Source: an uncultured Christensenellaceae bacterium
GTDB taxonomy: Bacteria > Bacillota > Clostridia > Christensenellales > Pumilibacteraceae
DNA length: 64,000 nucleotides
NCBI GenBank assembly: GCA_910587595.1
Contig: CAJULQ010000003.1
Coordinates: 199,129 to 263,128, forward strand
Direction of reading: 5' to 3'
Positions 44,248 to 52,556 of this stretch are shown in pieces (position 1 is the stretch's first letter; every line of letters begins with the position of its first letter). The translations under genes and the position numbers were made by a program. Under the pieces are notes generated by a model, which was not told the DNA's origin, searched no databases, and saw only the letters and a program-made list of their open reading frames with translations.

Positions 44248-45659
44248 TGGATATACGGGAAACATGGTTGCACCGCGTTCGTCGCAGTACGGCGGGGCGT
44301 AAGATCGTAGACTTTTTTTATTCGCGATACTATATTACGGCGGTAGGGTTGGCCGTATTGCTTTGCTATACGCTGCAGTGGGATGCCGCGGCGTATGCGG
44401 TGATCGCATTGGCGGGCGTTGCGAGTCTTGTGCTGTGCCACGACGCAACGCCTTGTTTGCCGCTCATGTTGGCGGTGCCCATGGCGCAATCCATGTATTG
44501 GCGAGAGCATGAACGTTCGCACGGCACGGCCAACATCGTTGTAATGGTGGTGTGCGGCGTTTTGGTGGCGGCGGCGTTTGTTTATCATGTGGCAACGTTC
44601 GGGCGTTGGAAACGCATATTTCGGTGCGGTAAGCTGGGCATAGCGTCTATTGTGGCGGCGTGCGGCTTTTTTACGTGCGGCTTTTTTTACAAAGGGTATA
44701 CTTGGAATTCCATGGGCGTGTCGCTCAACATGATAGGCATGCTGTGCGTGCTGTATTTTGTGTTGCGCGGGCTTGTGCTACCGAGCCGCGACGGCATGCG
44801 TTATCTTGCGTTTGCTTTTACGGTGATGGGGCTTGTGATGAGCGCTACGTTGGCGGAAACGTACATACTCAACAGACCGTTTATAGAAAGCGGGTTTGAC
44901 AAAAACATATTGGTTACGGGTTGGGGCATAAGCAACACGGTGGGACCGGCTATCTTTACGGCCGTTCCACTCACTTTTTATATGGCAAGCAAGGAAGAGC
45001 GGCACGGTTGGCTGTTTTATTTGGCCGCGGCCGCCATGTGCATATGCATGGTGTTCACGCTTTGCCGCACGTCTTTGCTGTTCGGCGCGCCGTTGGCGGC
45101 GGTGTGCATCGTGTTTGTGTGCTGTAAAGCCAAGTGCCGCAAGCAGATGTGGGTGTGCACGGCGGCGTTGGCCGCGGTATGCGTGGCATTTTTGTGTTGG
45201 GGCGAAACCAAAGATATCTTTTTGTTTTACGTGCAAAACGGCTTGGGCGACAGAGGGCGGTTCAAGTTGTATAAAGAGGCGCTGGAGCTGTTTGCCGATC
45301 ACCCCGTGTTCGGCGTAGGGTTTCGCTACCGCAAACTTACCAACCACAGCTATCTCTTTCATAACACCGTGGTGCAAATGATGGCGGCGGGCGGCCTCGT
45401 GGGTATCGTTACGTATTTGTATTATCGCGCGCAGACCGTTTTGCTGTATGTGCGAAAGCCCACGGCGGAGCGGTTGTTTTTGGGGCTTACGTTGGCGGGT
45501 ATCGTGCTTATGTCGCTTTTGGATAACAGCATTTTCCGCTTGTGTATTCAGTTGTATATGATGCCCGCGCTTGTGTTTTCGGAGCGCGACCTCGAACGTT
45601 CGGTATGGTTTGCCGACTGTCCGAAACTCGGCAAGCGCAAGGCGCTGTTTGCCGCGTGA
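44247..45659 (+). CDS. O-antigen ligase/polymerase-like membrane protein
   Basis: 470 residues, about 12 TM helices. The Wzy_C/WaaL region is recognisable near the end: LFADHPVFGVGFRYR, a periplasmic loop, FHNTVVQMMAAGGLVGIV. Likely polymerises or ligates the polysaccharide built by this operon. ATG overlaps the upstream TAA (TAATG), so translation is coupled. No glycosyltransferase or flippase gene is in this cluster; the rest of the pathway must lie elsewhere. Confidence 0.82.
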   Translation: MDIRETWLHRVRRSTAGRKIVDFFYSRYYITAVGLAVLLCYTLQWDAAAYAVIALAGVASLVLCHDATPCLPLMLAVPMAQSMYWREHERSHGTANIVVMVVCGVLVAAAFVYHVATFGRWKRIFRCGKLGIASIVAACGFFTCGFFYKGYTWNSMGVSLNMIGMLCVLYFVLRGLVLPSRDGMRYLAFAFTVMGLVMSATLAETYILNRPFIESGFDKNILVTGWGISNTVGPAIFTAVPLTFYMASKEERHGWLFYLAAAAMCICMVFTLCRTSLLFGAPLAAVCIVFVCCKAKCRKQMWVCTAALAAVCVAFLCWGETKDIFLFYVQNGLGDRGRFKLYKEALELFADHPVFGVGFRYRKLTNHSYLFHNTVVQMMAAGGLVGIVTYLYYRAQTVLLYVRKPTAERLFLGLTLAGIVLMSLLDNSIFRLCIQLYMMPALVFSERDLERSVWFADCPKLGKRKALFAA

Positions 45660-45665
45660 AACGTT

Positions 45666-45688
45666 AGGCACCAATCGGTGCCTTTTTT
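45666..45688 (+). terminator. Terminator of the polysaccharide operon
   Basis: AGGCACC (45666-45672), AATC loop, GGTGCCT (45677-45683), then T to 45688. It begins 7 nt after the stop and separates the operon from ddl. Confidence 0.88.
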
Positions 45689-45732
45689 CATATACTCTAT
45701 TGAGTGAAAAACCCAAAGGAGTGTGTGGCGGT

Positions 45733-46815
45733 ATGACGGTGGCGGTATTGTTCGGCGGCAAGAGTTGCGAACACAATGTGAGCGTGGTAACGGGCGTGCA
45801 AGCGTTGGCGCGCTTTCCCAAAGAGCACAAGGCGGTGCCCGTATACATAGACGAGCGGGGCGTGTGGTATACGGGCAAGCAGTATGCCGATATTGCCGTG
45901 TACCGCGAAAAGGGGTCGCACGGCGGCAAAGAGGTGCACGTGCGGCCGTCGTCGCCCTACTTATATACAAAGAACGGCAAAAAGCTGTGCAAGATCGATT
46001 GTTTTTTGCTGTGCAACCACGGCGTGAACGGCGAGGACGGCAGCGTGCAAGGGTTGCTGCAACTGAGCGGCATTCCGTATACGGGCAGCAAGGTGGCGGC
46101 CAGCGCGGCGGGCATGCGCAAAGACATGATGAAGCGGTTGTTCGCGGCCGCCGATCTGCCCATGGTGCCGTATGTTACCGTGCGCGCCGACGAATACGTG
46201 AACGATTCGTTGGCCGTGATCGAAAAGATCAAAAAAGAATTGCGTTTTCCCATGATCGTGAAGCCGTGCCAAGCGGGCAGCAGTATCGGCATTTCGGTGG
46301 CGCACGACTACAACCAATTGTTTGCCGCCATTCGCGTTGCGCTCGAATGGGACATCGAGGCGGTGGTGGAGTGCGCGCTCGAAAATTTCGAAGAATACAA
46401 CTGCGCCGTGCTGTGCGGGCAACCCAGCGAAGTGGAAAAGCCGGTGGGTTGGAAAGAGTTTTTGACCTACGAGGATAAATACCTTTCCAAGTCGGACGGG
46501 GTGGGGCGCGAGTTCCCCGCCGCGATCGACGCCGAACTTCGCGATCGCATCCGCGCGGCGGCGGTGGCGGCCTATACGGCGGTAGGCGCCGACGGCGTGG
46601 CGCGCGTGGATTTTTTGTACGGCGACGGCAAGCTGTATGTGAACGAGATAAACACCATACCCGGTTCGTTGGCCGCTTATTTTTACGAGGGCGGCGACGA
46701 ATACGTGATCCGCGCGCTGATAGACCGCGCCGTGCAGACGCATGCGCAAAGAAAGCGTTTGAAATACGCGTTCCGTCCGTTTAAGGGCGAGGGCGGCAAG
46801 GGGGCGGCCAAATAG
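45733..46815 (+). CDS. ddl: D-alanine--D-alanine ligase
   Basis: ATP-grasp enzyme making the D-Ala-D-Ala dipeptide for peptidoglycan. N-terminal VAVLFGGKSCEHNVSVVTG, NHGVNGEDGSVQGLLQLSGIPY, VKPCQAGSSIGIS and the metal-binding EINTIPGS. 360 residues is normal. ATG 45733 follows AAAGGAG by about 12 nt; the upstream in-frame region lies inside the ligase-like gene and crosses the terminator, so it is not coding. A TATACT at 45691 may be its -10 box, but no -35 is convincing. Confidence 0.95.
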   Translation: MTVAVLFGGKSCEHNVSVVTGVQALARFPKEHKAVPVYIDERGVWYTGKQYADIAVYREKGSHGGKEVHVRPSSPYLYTKNGKKLCKIDCFLLCNHGVNGEDGSVQGLLQLSGIPYTGSKVAASAAGMRKDMMKRLFAAADLPMVPYVTVRADEYVNDSLAVIEKIKKELRFPMIVKPCQAGSSIGISVAHDYNQLFAAIRVALEWDIEAVVECALENFEEYNCAVLCGQPSEVEKPVGWKEFLTYEDKYLSKSDGVGREFPAAIDAELRDRIRAAAVAAYTAVGADGVARVDFLYGDGKLYVNEINTIPGSLAAYFYEGGDEYVIRALIDRAVQTHAQRKRLKYAFRPFKGEGGKGAAK

Positions 46816-46835
46816 CGAGGCGGTTGCCCGTTCGC

Positions 46836-46865
46836 TTGACTTTTCGGGCGTATAAATAGTATACT
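46836..46865 (+). promoter_or_regulatory. icd promoter
   Basis: TTGACT (46836-46841), 18 nt, TATACT (46860-46865). Leader about 25 nt with GGAGGTG. Confidence 0.78.
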
Positions 46866-46896
46866 ATACCCGCAATAACAACTGCGGAGGTGCCTT

Positions 46897-48099
46897 TTGG
46901 CCAAGATAAGCTATCGCGTGCCCATTGTGGAAATGCAGGGCGACGAAATGACGAGGATACTGTGGGACTGGATCAAAGAAATATTGCTCGAACCCTATGT
47001 GGATCTTAAGTGCGAGTTTTACGATCTGGGGTTGCCCATGCGCGACAAGACGGACGACGGCGTGACGGCAGAGGCGGCGGCGGCGATCGAAAAGTACGGC
47101 GTGGGCGTGAAGTGCGCCACCATTACGCCCAACGCCCAACGCGTGGAAGAATACGGTTTGAAAAAGATGTGGCTGTCGCCCAACGGCACCATTCGCGCTT
47201 ATTTGGACGGCACGGTGTTTCGCGAGCCGGTGCTGTGCGACGCCATTCGGCCGTATATTCCGAGTTGGACAAGCCCCATCGTGATCGCGCGGCACGCATA
47301 CGGCGACGTATACAAAAACAGCGAGATCCGCGTGGACGGCGCGGCGTGCGCCCGATTGGAAGTGGCGTATGCCGACGGGACGGTGCGCAAAGAAAAGATC
47401 GCCGACTTTGCGGGCGCGGGCGTGGTGCAAGGCATACACAACACCGACGCGAGCATAGAGAATTTTGCGCGCTCGTGTTTTACCTATGCTTTGGACGTAA
47501 AACGCGATCTGTGGTTTGCCACCAAAGACACCATCAGCAAAACGTACGATCGGCGCTTTAAGGAGATCTTTGCGCATATGTACGAATGCGAATATAAAGA
47601 CAAATTCGCGGCGGCGGGCATAACGTATGAATATTCGCTCATAGACGACAGCGTGGCGCGCATCGTTCGCTCCAACGGCGGCATGATCTGGGCGCTCAAA
47701 AACTACGACGGCGACGTGATGAGCGATATGGTGGCCACGGCGTTCGGATCGCTTGCCATGATGACCAGCGTGTTGGTGTCGCCGAAGGGCGCGTATGAAT
47801 ACGAGGCGGCGCACGGCACCGTTACCCGCCATTACTACCGCTACCGCGCGGGCGAGATCACGTCTACCAACCCGATCGCCACCGTCTTTGCGTGGACGGG
47901 CGCGCTCCGCAAGCGGGGCGAAAAAGACGGCGTGCCCGCGTTGTGCGCGTTTGCCGATAGGTTGGAGAGCGCTTGCAAGGCCACGGTGAACGGCGGGTTC
48001 ATTACGGGCGACTTAAAGTCGCTGTTTGTCGCCGACGGCATAACGCCCACGGTGCTCGATTCGCGCGCCTTTTTGCAAAAGATCGCCGAACGGCTATAG
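46897..48099 (+). CDS. icd: NADP-dependent isocitrate dehydrogenase (eukaryote-like dimeric type)
   Basis: Oxidative decarboxylation of isocitrate to 2-oxoglutarate with NADPH formation. 400 residues with the type II (eukaryotic/clostridial homodimer) motifs: VEMQGDEMTRILWDWIK, TITPNAQRVEEYGLKKMW, SPNGTIRAYLDGTVFREP, RHAYGDVYKN and GTVTRHYYR. The start is TTG at 46897 with GGAGGTG 6 nt upstream, giving MAKISYRVPIVEM, the standard N-terminus. It is a single-gene unit and probably supplies 2-oxoglutarate for glutamate synthesis. Confidence 0.95.
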   Translation: MAKISYRVPIVEMQGDEMTRILWDWIKEILLEPYVDLKCEFYDLGLPMRDKTDDGVTAEAAAAIEKYGVGVKCATITPNAQRVEEYGLKKMWLSPNGTIRAYLDGTVFREPVLCDAIRPYIPSWTSPIVIARHAYGDVYKNSEIRVDGAACARLEVAYADGTVRKEKIADFAGAGVVQGIHNTDASIENFARSCFTYALDVKRDLWFATKDTISKTYDRRFKEIFAHMYECEYKDKFAAAGITYEYSLIDDSVARIVRSNGGMIWALKNYDGDVMSDMVATAFGSLAMMTSVLVSPKGAYEYEAAHGTVTRHYYRYRAGEITSTNPIATVFAWTGALRKRGEKDGVPALCAFADRLESACKATVNGGFITGDLKSLFVADGITPTVLDSRAFLQKIAERL

Positions 48100-48170
48100 T
48101 CTGTTTGGCTGTGCCCGCGGTCGCGTGTTACGCGCCTTAGAAAAGAAAATCAAATATTTGCACGAAAATA

Positions 48171-48199
48171 AAGTTGTTGACAAATGCTGTCAACAACTT
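48171..48199. promoter_or_regulatory. Perfect inverted repeat overlapping a promoter (candidate operator)
   Basis: AAGTTGTTGACA (48171-48182), 5 nt, TGTCAACAACTT (48188-48199): 12-bp arms with no mismatch. The left arm contains TTGACA (48177-48182), usable as -35 with TGTTAT (48202-48207) at 19 nt. No T run follows, so an operator is more likely than a terminator. Confidence 0.6.
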
Positions 48200-48237
48200 T
48201 GTGTTATTATAGGGGCGTAAATGAACGGGAGGACGTT

Positions 48238-48756
48238 ATGCATATAGAAATTGCCGCTATTTTGACGGTTGCGAGCAAATTGGATCTGTTGGAGGAATTG
48301 CTGGATAAGCGCTTGTCGCGGGCGGCGACGGACACGGTGTCGCCCACGCTGCCGCTTTTGGAAAAAGTGTATCGGTTGGGGGAATACAAGCGGTTGGCCG
48401 CCAATCTCGCCGTGATGGAACACCGCATTCGTTGCGCGTTGGGCGACGAGCAGACCGACGCCGTGGTGCGGGCGGCGCACGGCGTTTGCGGCGCGGATCT
48501 GCGCGGCAGAAAATTGCGCGCGGCGTTGGAAACGGCAAGCCGAACGCTGGGGCGGTTGGGCGTTCTTCCCGTGGATATGGAAAGCTACAAGCGGTTGCCG
48601 CTGTTTCGGGCGGAGTGCGCCAAGATCGAGCGGTTGCAAAAAGCGTGTTTGCGGCAACGGTCGCGCGTTTGTAAGAGAGCGCCGCGCGCATTTATCTCTC
48701 GCGCGAATGCCGCGGCGTTCGCTTGCTGTCGGGACGGTAGAACAGCACAAGCATAA
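48238..48756 (+). CDS. Hypothetical protein downstream of a palindromic operator
   Basis: 172 residues, not recognised. Predicted all-helical, Leu/Ala/Arg-rich (SKLDLLEELLDKRL, LAVMEHRIRCALG), without a membrane segment or a clear helix-turn-helix. GGGAGG lies 5 nt before the ATG. The last 65 nt overlap the convergent minus-strand gene; the Cys/Arg-rich tail may therefore be only weakly constrained. The sharp inverted repeat in front suggests a regulated gene, and self-repression is one possibility. Confidence 0.5.
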   Translation: MHIEIAAILTVASKLDLLEELLDKRLSRAATDTVSPTLPLLEKVYRLGEYKRLAANLAVMEHRIRCALGDEQTDAVVRAAHGVCGADLRGRKLRAALETASRTLGRLGVLPVDMESYKRLPLFRAECAKIERLQKACLRQRSRVCKRAPRAFISRANAAAFACCRDGRTAQA

Positions 48757-49405
48757 GTAGCCCCGCCGGCACGCACATGGCGGCGATGAGCGCAACGGTG
48801 CCCGCGTTGCCGAGCGATACGGCAGCGGGCGTTTCGTCGGCCGTTTGCTCGGGCGGCCGTTGCACTTTTTCGATCACGTTGGGTTGTAAGGCGTCGCATT
48901 TTAACTGCGCGGCATAGATATAGCCGTATACGGCGCCGTCGGCGCCGTCGTAACGGACGTATTGCCACAGTTTGCCTGCGCCCGCAAACAGTTCGCCGCC
49001 CTCGCGGCCGCCGTAAAGGGTGAGCACGGCGTCGGCGGGCACGGCGGCGAGCACGTTGTCCGCCGCGACGTTGGGCGCGCTTCGCAAGTTGACGGCCATG
49101 CCGTCGTTTTGGGGGCGCGCGGTGAGCGATGCGAACTTGGTGACCGGTTCGTAGTCTACGATCTCAAGGTCGGACACGGCCATGTAGCCGCGCAGATCGA
49201 GGTAAGACACGGGGTATCTGCCTTCTGCCGCGCTGCCTTCGGGCAATACGAAATAGGTGGCGGGCAGGGTGCAGACGGCCTCGCCCGCCGCGGTATAGAG
49301 AACGGCGGCGCGGGGCAAGTAGGCATAGGTGACAAACCCGCCGGCGGAAGCGGGCGATAACAGCGACAGCAAAGCTGCCGATAGAAACAGGGCGGCTTTT
49401 TTCAT
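48692..49405 (-). CDS. Exported SH3-like protein with C-terminal membrane anchor
   Basis: 237 residues. A signal peptide at 1-20 (MKKAALFLSAALLSLLSPASA) is followed by a beta-rich region that includes AVNLRSAPNVAADNVLAAV, the pattern of a bacterial SH3 (SH3b) wall-binding domain, and GYIYAAQL. One TM helix near the end (about 203-225) anchors it, with a basic cytoplasmic tail. ATG 49405 was chosen because it begins the signal peptide. A TATACT box ends 8 nt before the ATG without a recognisable -35, so the leader is very short or absent. Role in wall sensing or binding is inference. Confidence 0.65.
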   Translation of the reverse strand: MKKAALFLSAALLSLLSPASAGGFVTYAYLPRAAVLYTAAGEAVCTLPATYFVLPEGSAAEGRYPVSYLDLRGYMAVSDLEIVDYEPVTKFASLTARPQNDGMAVNLRSAPNVAADNVLAAVPADAVLTLYGGREGGELFAGAGKLWQYVRYDGADGAVYGYIYAAQLKCDALQPNVIEKVQRPPEQTADETPAAVSLGNAGTVALIAAMCVPAGLLMLVLFYRPDSKRTPRHSRER

Positions 49406-49439
49406 ACCCAAAAGTATAAACGACGGGGAGTGATGAATT

Positions 49440-50309
49440 TTGCAGGAAAAAAACGAAATGGCGCAAATAAGCGAGTATGACGATATTTTGCGCGCATTGG
49501 CATGCAACCGCAAGCGGCGGGCGCGGTACGACGAGCACAACCGTTTGCAATCTTACAACGCGAGCGCGCCCATACACGAAAAACAAATGGCCTTTCACAA
49601 ATGCCTCAAGCGCAACCGCTGGGTGTTCGGCGGCAATCGCACGGGCAAGACGGAGTGCGGCGCGGCCGAAACGGCGTGGCTGTTGCGCGGCAACCATCCG
49701 TATAGGAAAGTGCGCGGCGCGGTCACGGGCTGGGCGGTGTCGGTGAGCTACGGGGCGGGGCGCGAGGTGGCGCAAAAGAAACTGCTTTCTTACCTAAACC
49801 CCGAATGGATCGCGCACCTCGGCATGCTCAAGGGCGCGCAAGGGCATGCGGCGGGCGGCATCGTGGATTACATCGCCGTGAAAAACGTGTTCGGCACGCT
49901 CAGTTACGTGTATTTCAAAAGTTGCGAGGCGGGGCGGGAAAAGTTGCAAGGCAGCAGTTTGGATTTTGTGTGGTTTGACGAAGAGCCGCCGGAGGACGTG
50001 TATGAAGAGTGCCGCATGCGCGTGCTCGATCGCAAGGGGGATATTTACGGCACCATGACGCCGCTAAAGGGCATGACGTTCGTGTACGACAAGATCTATT
50101 TGAACACGGCCGCCGATCCCGAAGTTTGGTGCGAGTGCATGGAATGGGCGGACAATCCCTTTCTCGATCCCGACGAGGTGGCGCGGCTGTCCGCCGTATT
50201 GAGCGCCGACGCGTTGCGGTCGAGGCGATACGGCGCGTTTGCCGACCGTGCCGAAACGGTGTATCCCGAATTCGACGAACGGGTGCACGTGATCGAGCCG
50301 TTTGTTTGA
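49440..50309 (+). CDS. Phage terminase large-subunit ATPase domain, truncated or orphan
   Basis: 289 residues matching the ATPase half of phage DNA-packaging terminases (Terminase_6-like): Walker A in FGGNRTGKTE (about 62-71), Walker B LDFVWFDEEPP with the catalytic glutamate, and a TMTPLKGM coupling motif. The C-terminal RNase-H-like nuclease domain (about 200 residues) is missing; the frame ends in normal-looking sequence HVIEPFV. Codon use matches the GC-rich backbone, not the AT-rich island that starts directly after it. TTG start has GGGGAG 9 nt upstream; ATG at 49458 is an alternative. No portal, capsid or small terminase gene is nearby. A prophage remnant cut by island insertion is the simplest reading. 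Confidence 0.78.
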   Translation: MQEKNEMAQISEYDDILRALACNRKRRARYDEHNRLQSYNASAPIHEKQMAFHKCLKRNRWVFGGNRTGKTECGAAETAWLLRGNHPYRKVRGAVTGWAVSVSYGAGREVAQKKLLSYLNPEWIAHLGMLKGAQGHAAGGIVDYIAVKNVFGTLSYVYFKSCEAGREKLQGSSLDFVWFDEEPPEDVYEECRMRVLDRKGDIYGTMTPLKGMTFVYDKIYLNTAADPEVWCECMEWADNPFLDPDEVARLSAVLSADALRSRRYGAFADRAETVYPEFDERVHVIEPFV

Positions 50310-50380
50310 GCGATATAAGTCTAACCCTAAATACGGCTAAAATAGGGCAAAATTGCCCTAAATATGGGCATTTTAGGGGG

Positions 50381-50512
50381 TTAGACTTTTCATAGGAACA
50401 AGGATAAACACTCACTGCCGCAAAGGATACAACCTTAAATGGGGGTTAGAGTTGAAAGTGCATTCTATGAAAAGTCTAAATTTGGGGTTTTTATGACCTA
50501 TGAAAAGTCTAA
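50381..50512. repeat. Three copies of CTATGAAAAGTCTAA at the island edge
   Basis: Copies at 50465-50479 and 50498-50512 are direct; 50381-50395 is inverted. Nearby are the palindromes TAGGGCAA-AA-TTGCCCTA (50343-50360) and GCCC...GGGC (50356-50370), plus partial AGTCTAACCC at 50317. This 426-nt gap has no credible gene. It marks the switch from GC-rich to AT-rich DNA and may be a recombination or regulatory site. Confidence 0.6.
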
Positions 50513-50563
50513 ATTAAATTGCGAAATGCGCTAAAATTTTATGCGCAATAATTCTACAATAAT

Positions 50564-50645
50564 ACCGTTGTGGTGATGGGTTTGAACGGACTGGTAGTCC
50601 GTGCGGGGCAAATTTTAGAATCCTAATCACGACGGTTTTATTTTG
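50564..50645 (+). ncRNA. Possible structured RNA
   Basis: An 11-bp outer stem, ACCGTTGTGGT (50564-50574) with ATCACGACGGT (50626-50636), encloses a perfect hairpin ACGGACT-GGT-AGTCCGT (50586-50602) and runs into a T-rich tail (50635-50645). A TACAAT box at 50555 could start transcription. It does not fold as a tRNA (no proper T-arm) and matches no RNA family I know. It may be a small RNA or just a compound terminator. Confidence 0.4.
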
Positions 50646-50678
50646 TTGTTTTGTGTCATACTTTTGCGACAGTAAAAC

Positions 50679-50708
50679 TAGACAAAAGGGTACAGTTTGT
50701 GATATAAT
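50679..50708 (+). promoter_or_regulatory. Promoter of the WYL regulator gene
   Basis: TAGACA (50679-50684), 18 nt, TATAAT (50703-50708). CTAGA before and TCTAG after form a loose inverted repeat spanning the promoter, a possible operator. The TTGTGATATAATCT segment is repeated at the HTH-gene promoter (53281-53294). Confidence 0.7.
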
Positions 50709-50735
50709 CTAGAAGTCCATAATGGGAGACAGTCT

Positions 50736-51743
50736 ATGAAAGCAGAGAGCGTATCAAAAATTAAATACTTGAAGTTGTGGGATATTCTTCGTCAAGAAAC
50801 GGATGAGCAACATCCAATGAGTACTCCCGACCTTATTGCGAGACTTGAAGCGTGTGGCATAAGTTGTGATCGTAGAACGCTCTATCGAAACATCGAAGAA
50901 TTGAACGAAAACGGCTATGAGATACTTGTGAAGAAGGGAAAGAGCAACGGGTATTATGTTGAAGACCGTAGCTTCGATATTCCAGAAATTCAAATCCTTA
51001 TGGATGCGGTTCAAGCTGCGAGTTTCATCACCGATAAGAAAACCCCGATTCTTATAGACAAAATTGCTCAACTTGCGGGTAGCCAAAGGGCAGAGGTTTT
51101 AAAGAGTAACATCGTGCAGTTCGGAACGGTAAAAGGAAGCAATGAAAGCATCTACTATTCCGTTAATGAAATCTCTCAAGCCATTATTGAAAAGCGTAAA
51201 ATAGGGTTCTATTATTTCGACTTTGACATCCACCATAAGCGTAAATATCGTATGCGCACATCGAACCCGAACCAACAGCGGTGGTATATAGTGAACCCCG
51301 TTGCTACCGTATTTCACGATGACAAATACTACCTGTTCTGTTATAACGATTACCACGGCAATATCGTGCAGTATAGAGTTGACCGTATGGAGCAAGTGAA
51401 GATGCTTGATGACGAAATCACACCAAGCAAGGAAGCATCGGATTTTGACCTTTCAAAGCACCAAAGAAGCCTTGTGGGTATGTACCGAGGAAAGGTAGAG
51501 CGAGTGCATTTTATAGGAGAGAAGGGTATAGTGGATGCCGTGTTCGACAAGTTTGGTGAAAGCGTAAAAATCTATGAACACGATGCCGATACGATATCGT
51601 TTACCGTAGATGTGCAAGTGAGCAGTCCGTTCTTGGCTTGGGTTATCGGTTTTGGTGAGAGCCTTAAAGTTACTTCACCACAGTCAGTAATTGATGAACT
51701 CAAAGAACGCATAAAAGCATCGATGAGAAACTACGAAGGATAG
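50736..51743 (+). CDS. WYL-domain transcriptional regulator
   Basis: 335 residues. An N-terminal winged helix-turn-helix (STPDLIARLEACGISCDRRTLYRNIEEL, about 28-57) is followed by the WYL sensor domain with QQRWYIVNP (about 176-184) and a C-terminal WCX-like part. WYL regulators such as BrxR and CapW repress phage-defence operons and respond to nucleic-acid or nucleotide ligands, so this is a plausible controller of the island. AT-rich codon use contrasts with the upstream genes. GGGAGA precedes the ATG; the next gene follows after 8 nt. Confidence 0.92.
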   Translation: MKAESVSKIKYLKLWDILRQETDEQHPMSTPDLIARLEACGISCDRRTLYRNIEELNENGYEILVKKGKSNGYYVEDRSFDIPEIQILMDAVQAASFITDKKTPILIDKIAQLAGSQRAEVLKSNIVQFGTVKGSNESIYYSVNEISQAIIEKRKIGFYYFDFDIHHKRKYRMRTSNPNQQRWYIVNPVATVFHDDKYYLFCYNDYHGNIVQYRVDRMEQVKMLDDEITPSKEASDFDLSKHQRSLVGMYRGKVERVHFIGEKGIVDAVFDKFGESVKIYEHDADTISFTVDVQVSSPFLAWVIGFGESLKVTSPQSVIDELKERIKASMRNYEG

Positions 51744-51751
51744 GTAATTAT

Positions 51752-52516
51752 ATGAGTGCTAAAAGAACGCTCTACATTTGCAAAGCTATCTGTTGGAATT
51801 GTAAAAAGGAATTCAAGGCAGCCTACGGAAAATGGGAGAGGAAGGAAAAGCAGTGTGTAGTTTCGCCTGGAAACTTTTCGGAAAAAGAAAAAGCAGTTGC
51901 TGTTGAAAACGGAGTGGTCATAAAAACGATATTCTATCCAAACGATGACTTTTATACCGTTAATATCTGTCCGCATTGCGGTAAGCCGTACAGTAATAAC
52001 CGTATTGGAGAATTAGTCGGTCATGAAGAAAAAGAGATAGTAATGCTCAATAACAGCGGAAAGAGAATGTTTATGAATAGGGAATTTGAATACGCTGGAA
52101 CGATAGGAAAGCTGGAGCGAAACAGAGGCAACTTCAAAGGCATTTACATTATTGTGCGTCCAGAGAAGATGCAAGATATTCTTCTTAAACAAACCAGTAA
52201 TGCAGGGAAGTTCAAGGGCAAAGACCCGACTGTAAAGGTTGAGAAACTAAAACGGAAATTGCTCGATGGAGCAGAAATATTATATCTTGGCAAAAGCGAA
52301 GACAGCGTTGAAAAGCGTATGCAACAACATATCGATTTTTGGAACGGAAAGCCTATCGCTGCCTGGGGTGGACGAAGCATTGCGCAAATCAAACACTTTG
52401 AAGAATTGGAAGTATGGTATTTGCTGTGCGATAATCCCAAGGAAATGGAAAGAACCCTTTTAAGAGAATTTGAAAGACAGTATAAACAACTGCCGTTTGC
52501 TAATTTGCGGCACTAA
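51752..52516 (+). CDS. Zinc-ribbon protein with GIY-YIG nuclease-like domain
   Basis: 254 residues. The N-terminal half has a split zinc ribbon, CWNCKKEF (about 14-21) and CPHCGKPY (about 73-80). The C-terminal half begins FKGIYIIV (GIY), continues ILYLGKSEDSVEKRMQQH (YIG with the catalytic Arg), and has a downstream glutamate-bearing helix (MERTLLREFERQY) and FANLRH end, all in the order of GIY-YIG nucleases. The spacing between GIY and YIG is longer than usual. It may bind and cut DNA for the WYL-controlled unit; a mobile homing-type nuclease is the alternative. Confidence 0.7.
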   Translation: MSAKRTLYICKAICWNCKKEFKAAYGKWERKEKQCVVSPGNFSEKEKAVAVENGVVIKTIFYPNDDFYTVNICPHCGKPYSNNRIGELVGHEEKEIVMLNNSGKRMFMNREFEYAGTIGKLERNRGNFKGIYIIVRPEKMQDILLKQTSNAGKFKGKDPTVKVEKLKRKLLDGAEILYLGKSEDSVEKRMQQHIDFWNGKPIAAWGGRSIAQIKHFEELEVWYLLCDNPKEMERTLLREFERQYKQLPFANLRH

Positions 52517-52556
52517 AAAACAAATCATAGAAAAATAGTAAAAAGGAGGTGTCAAT

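Noticed and set aside
49405..49430. Third leaderless gene (SH3-like protein)
   Set aside because: A TATACT box ends 8 nt before the ATG, but no -35 hexamer at a usable distance is present, so I do not count it with leuA and the DUF1934 gene.
50564..50645. tRNA gene
   Set aside because: The fold has an acceptor-like outer stem and an inner hairpin, but no proper D-arm or T-arm (no GTTCRA loop in a 5-bp stem) and no 7-bp anticodon loop on either strand.
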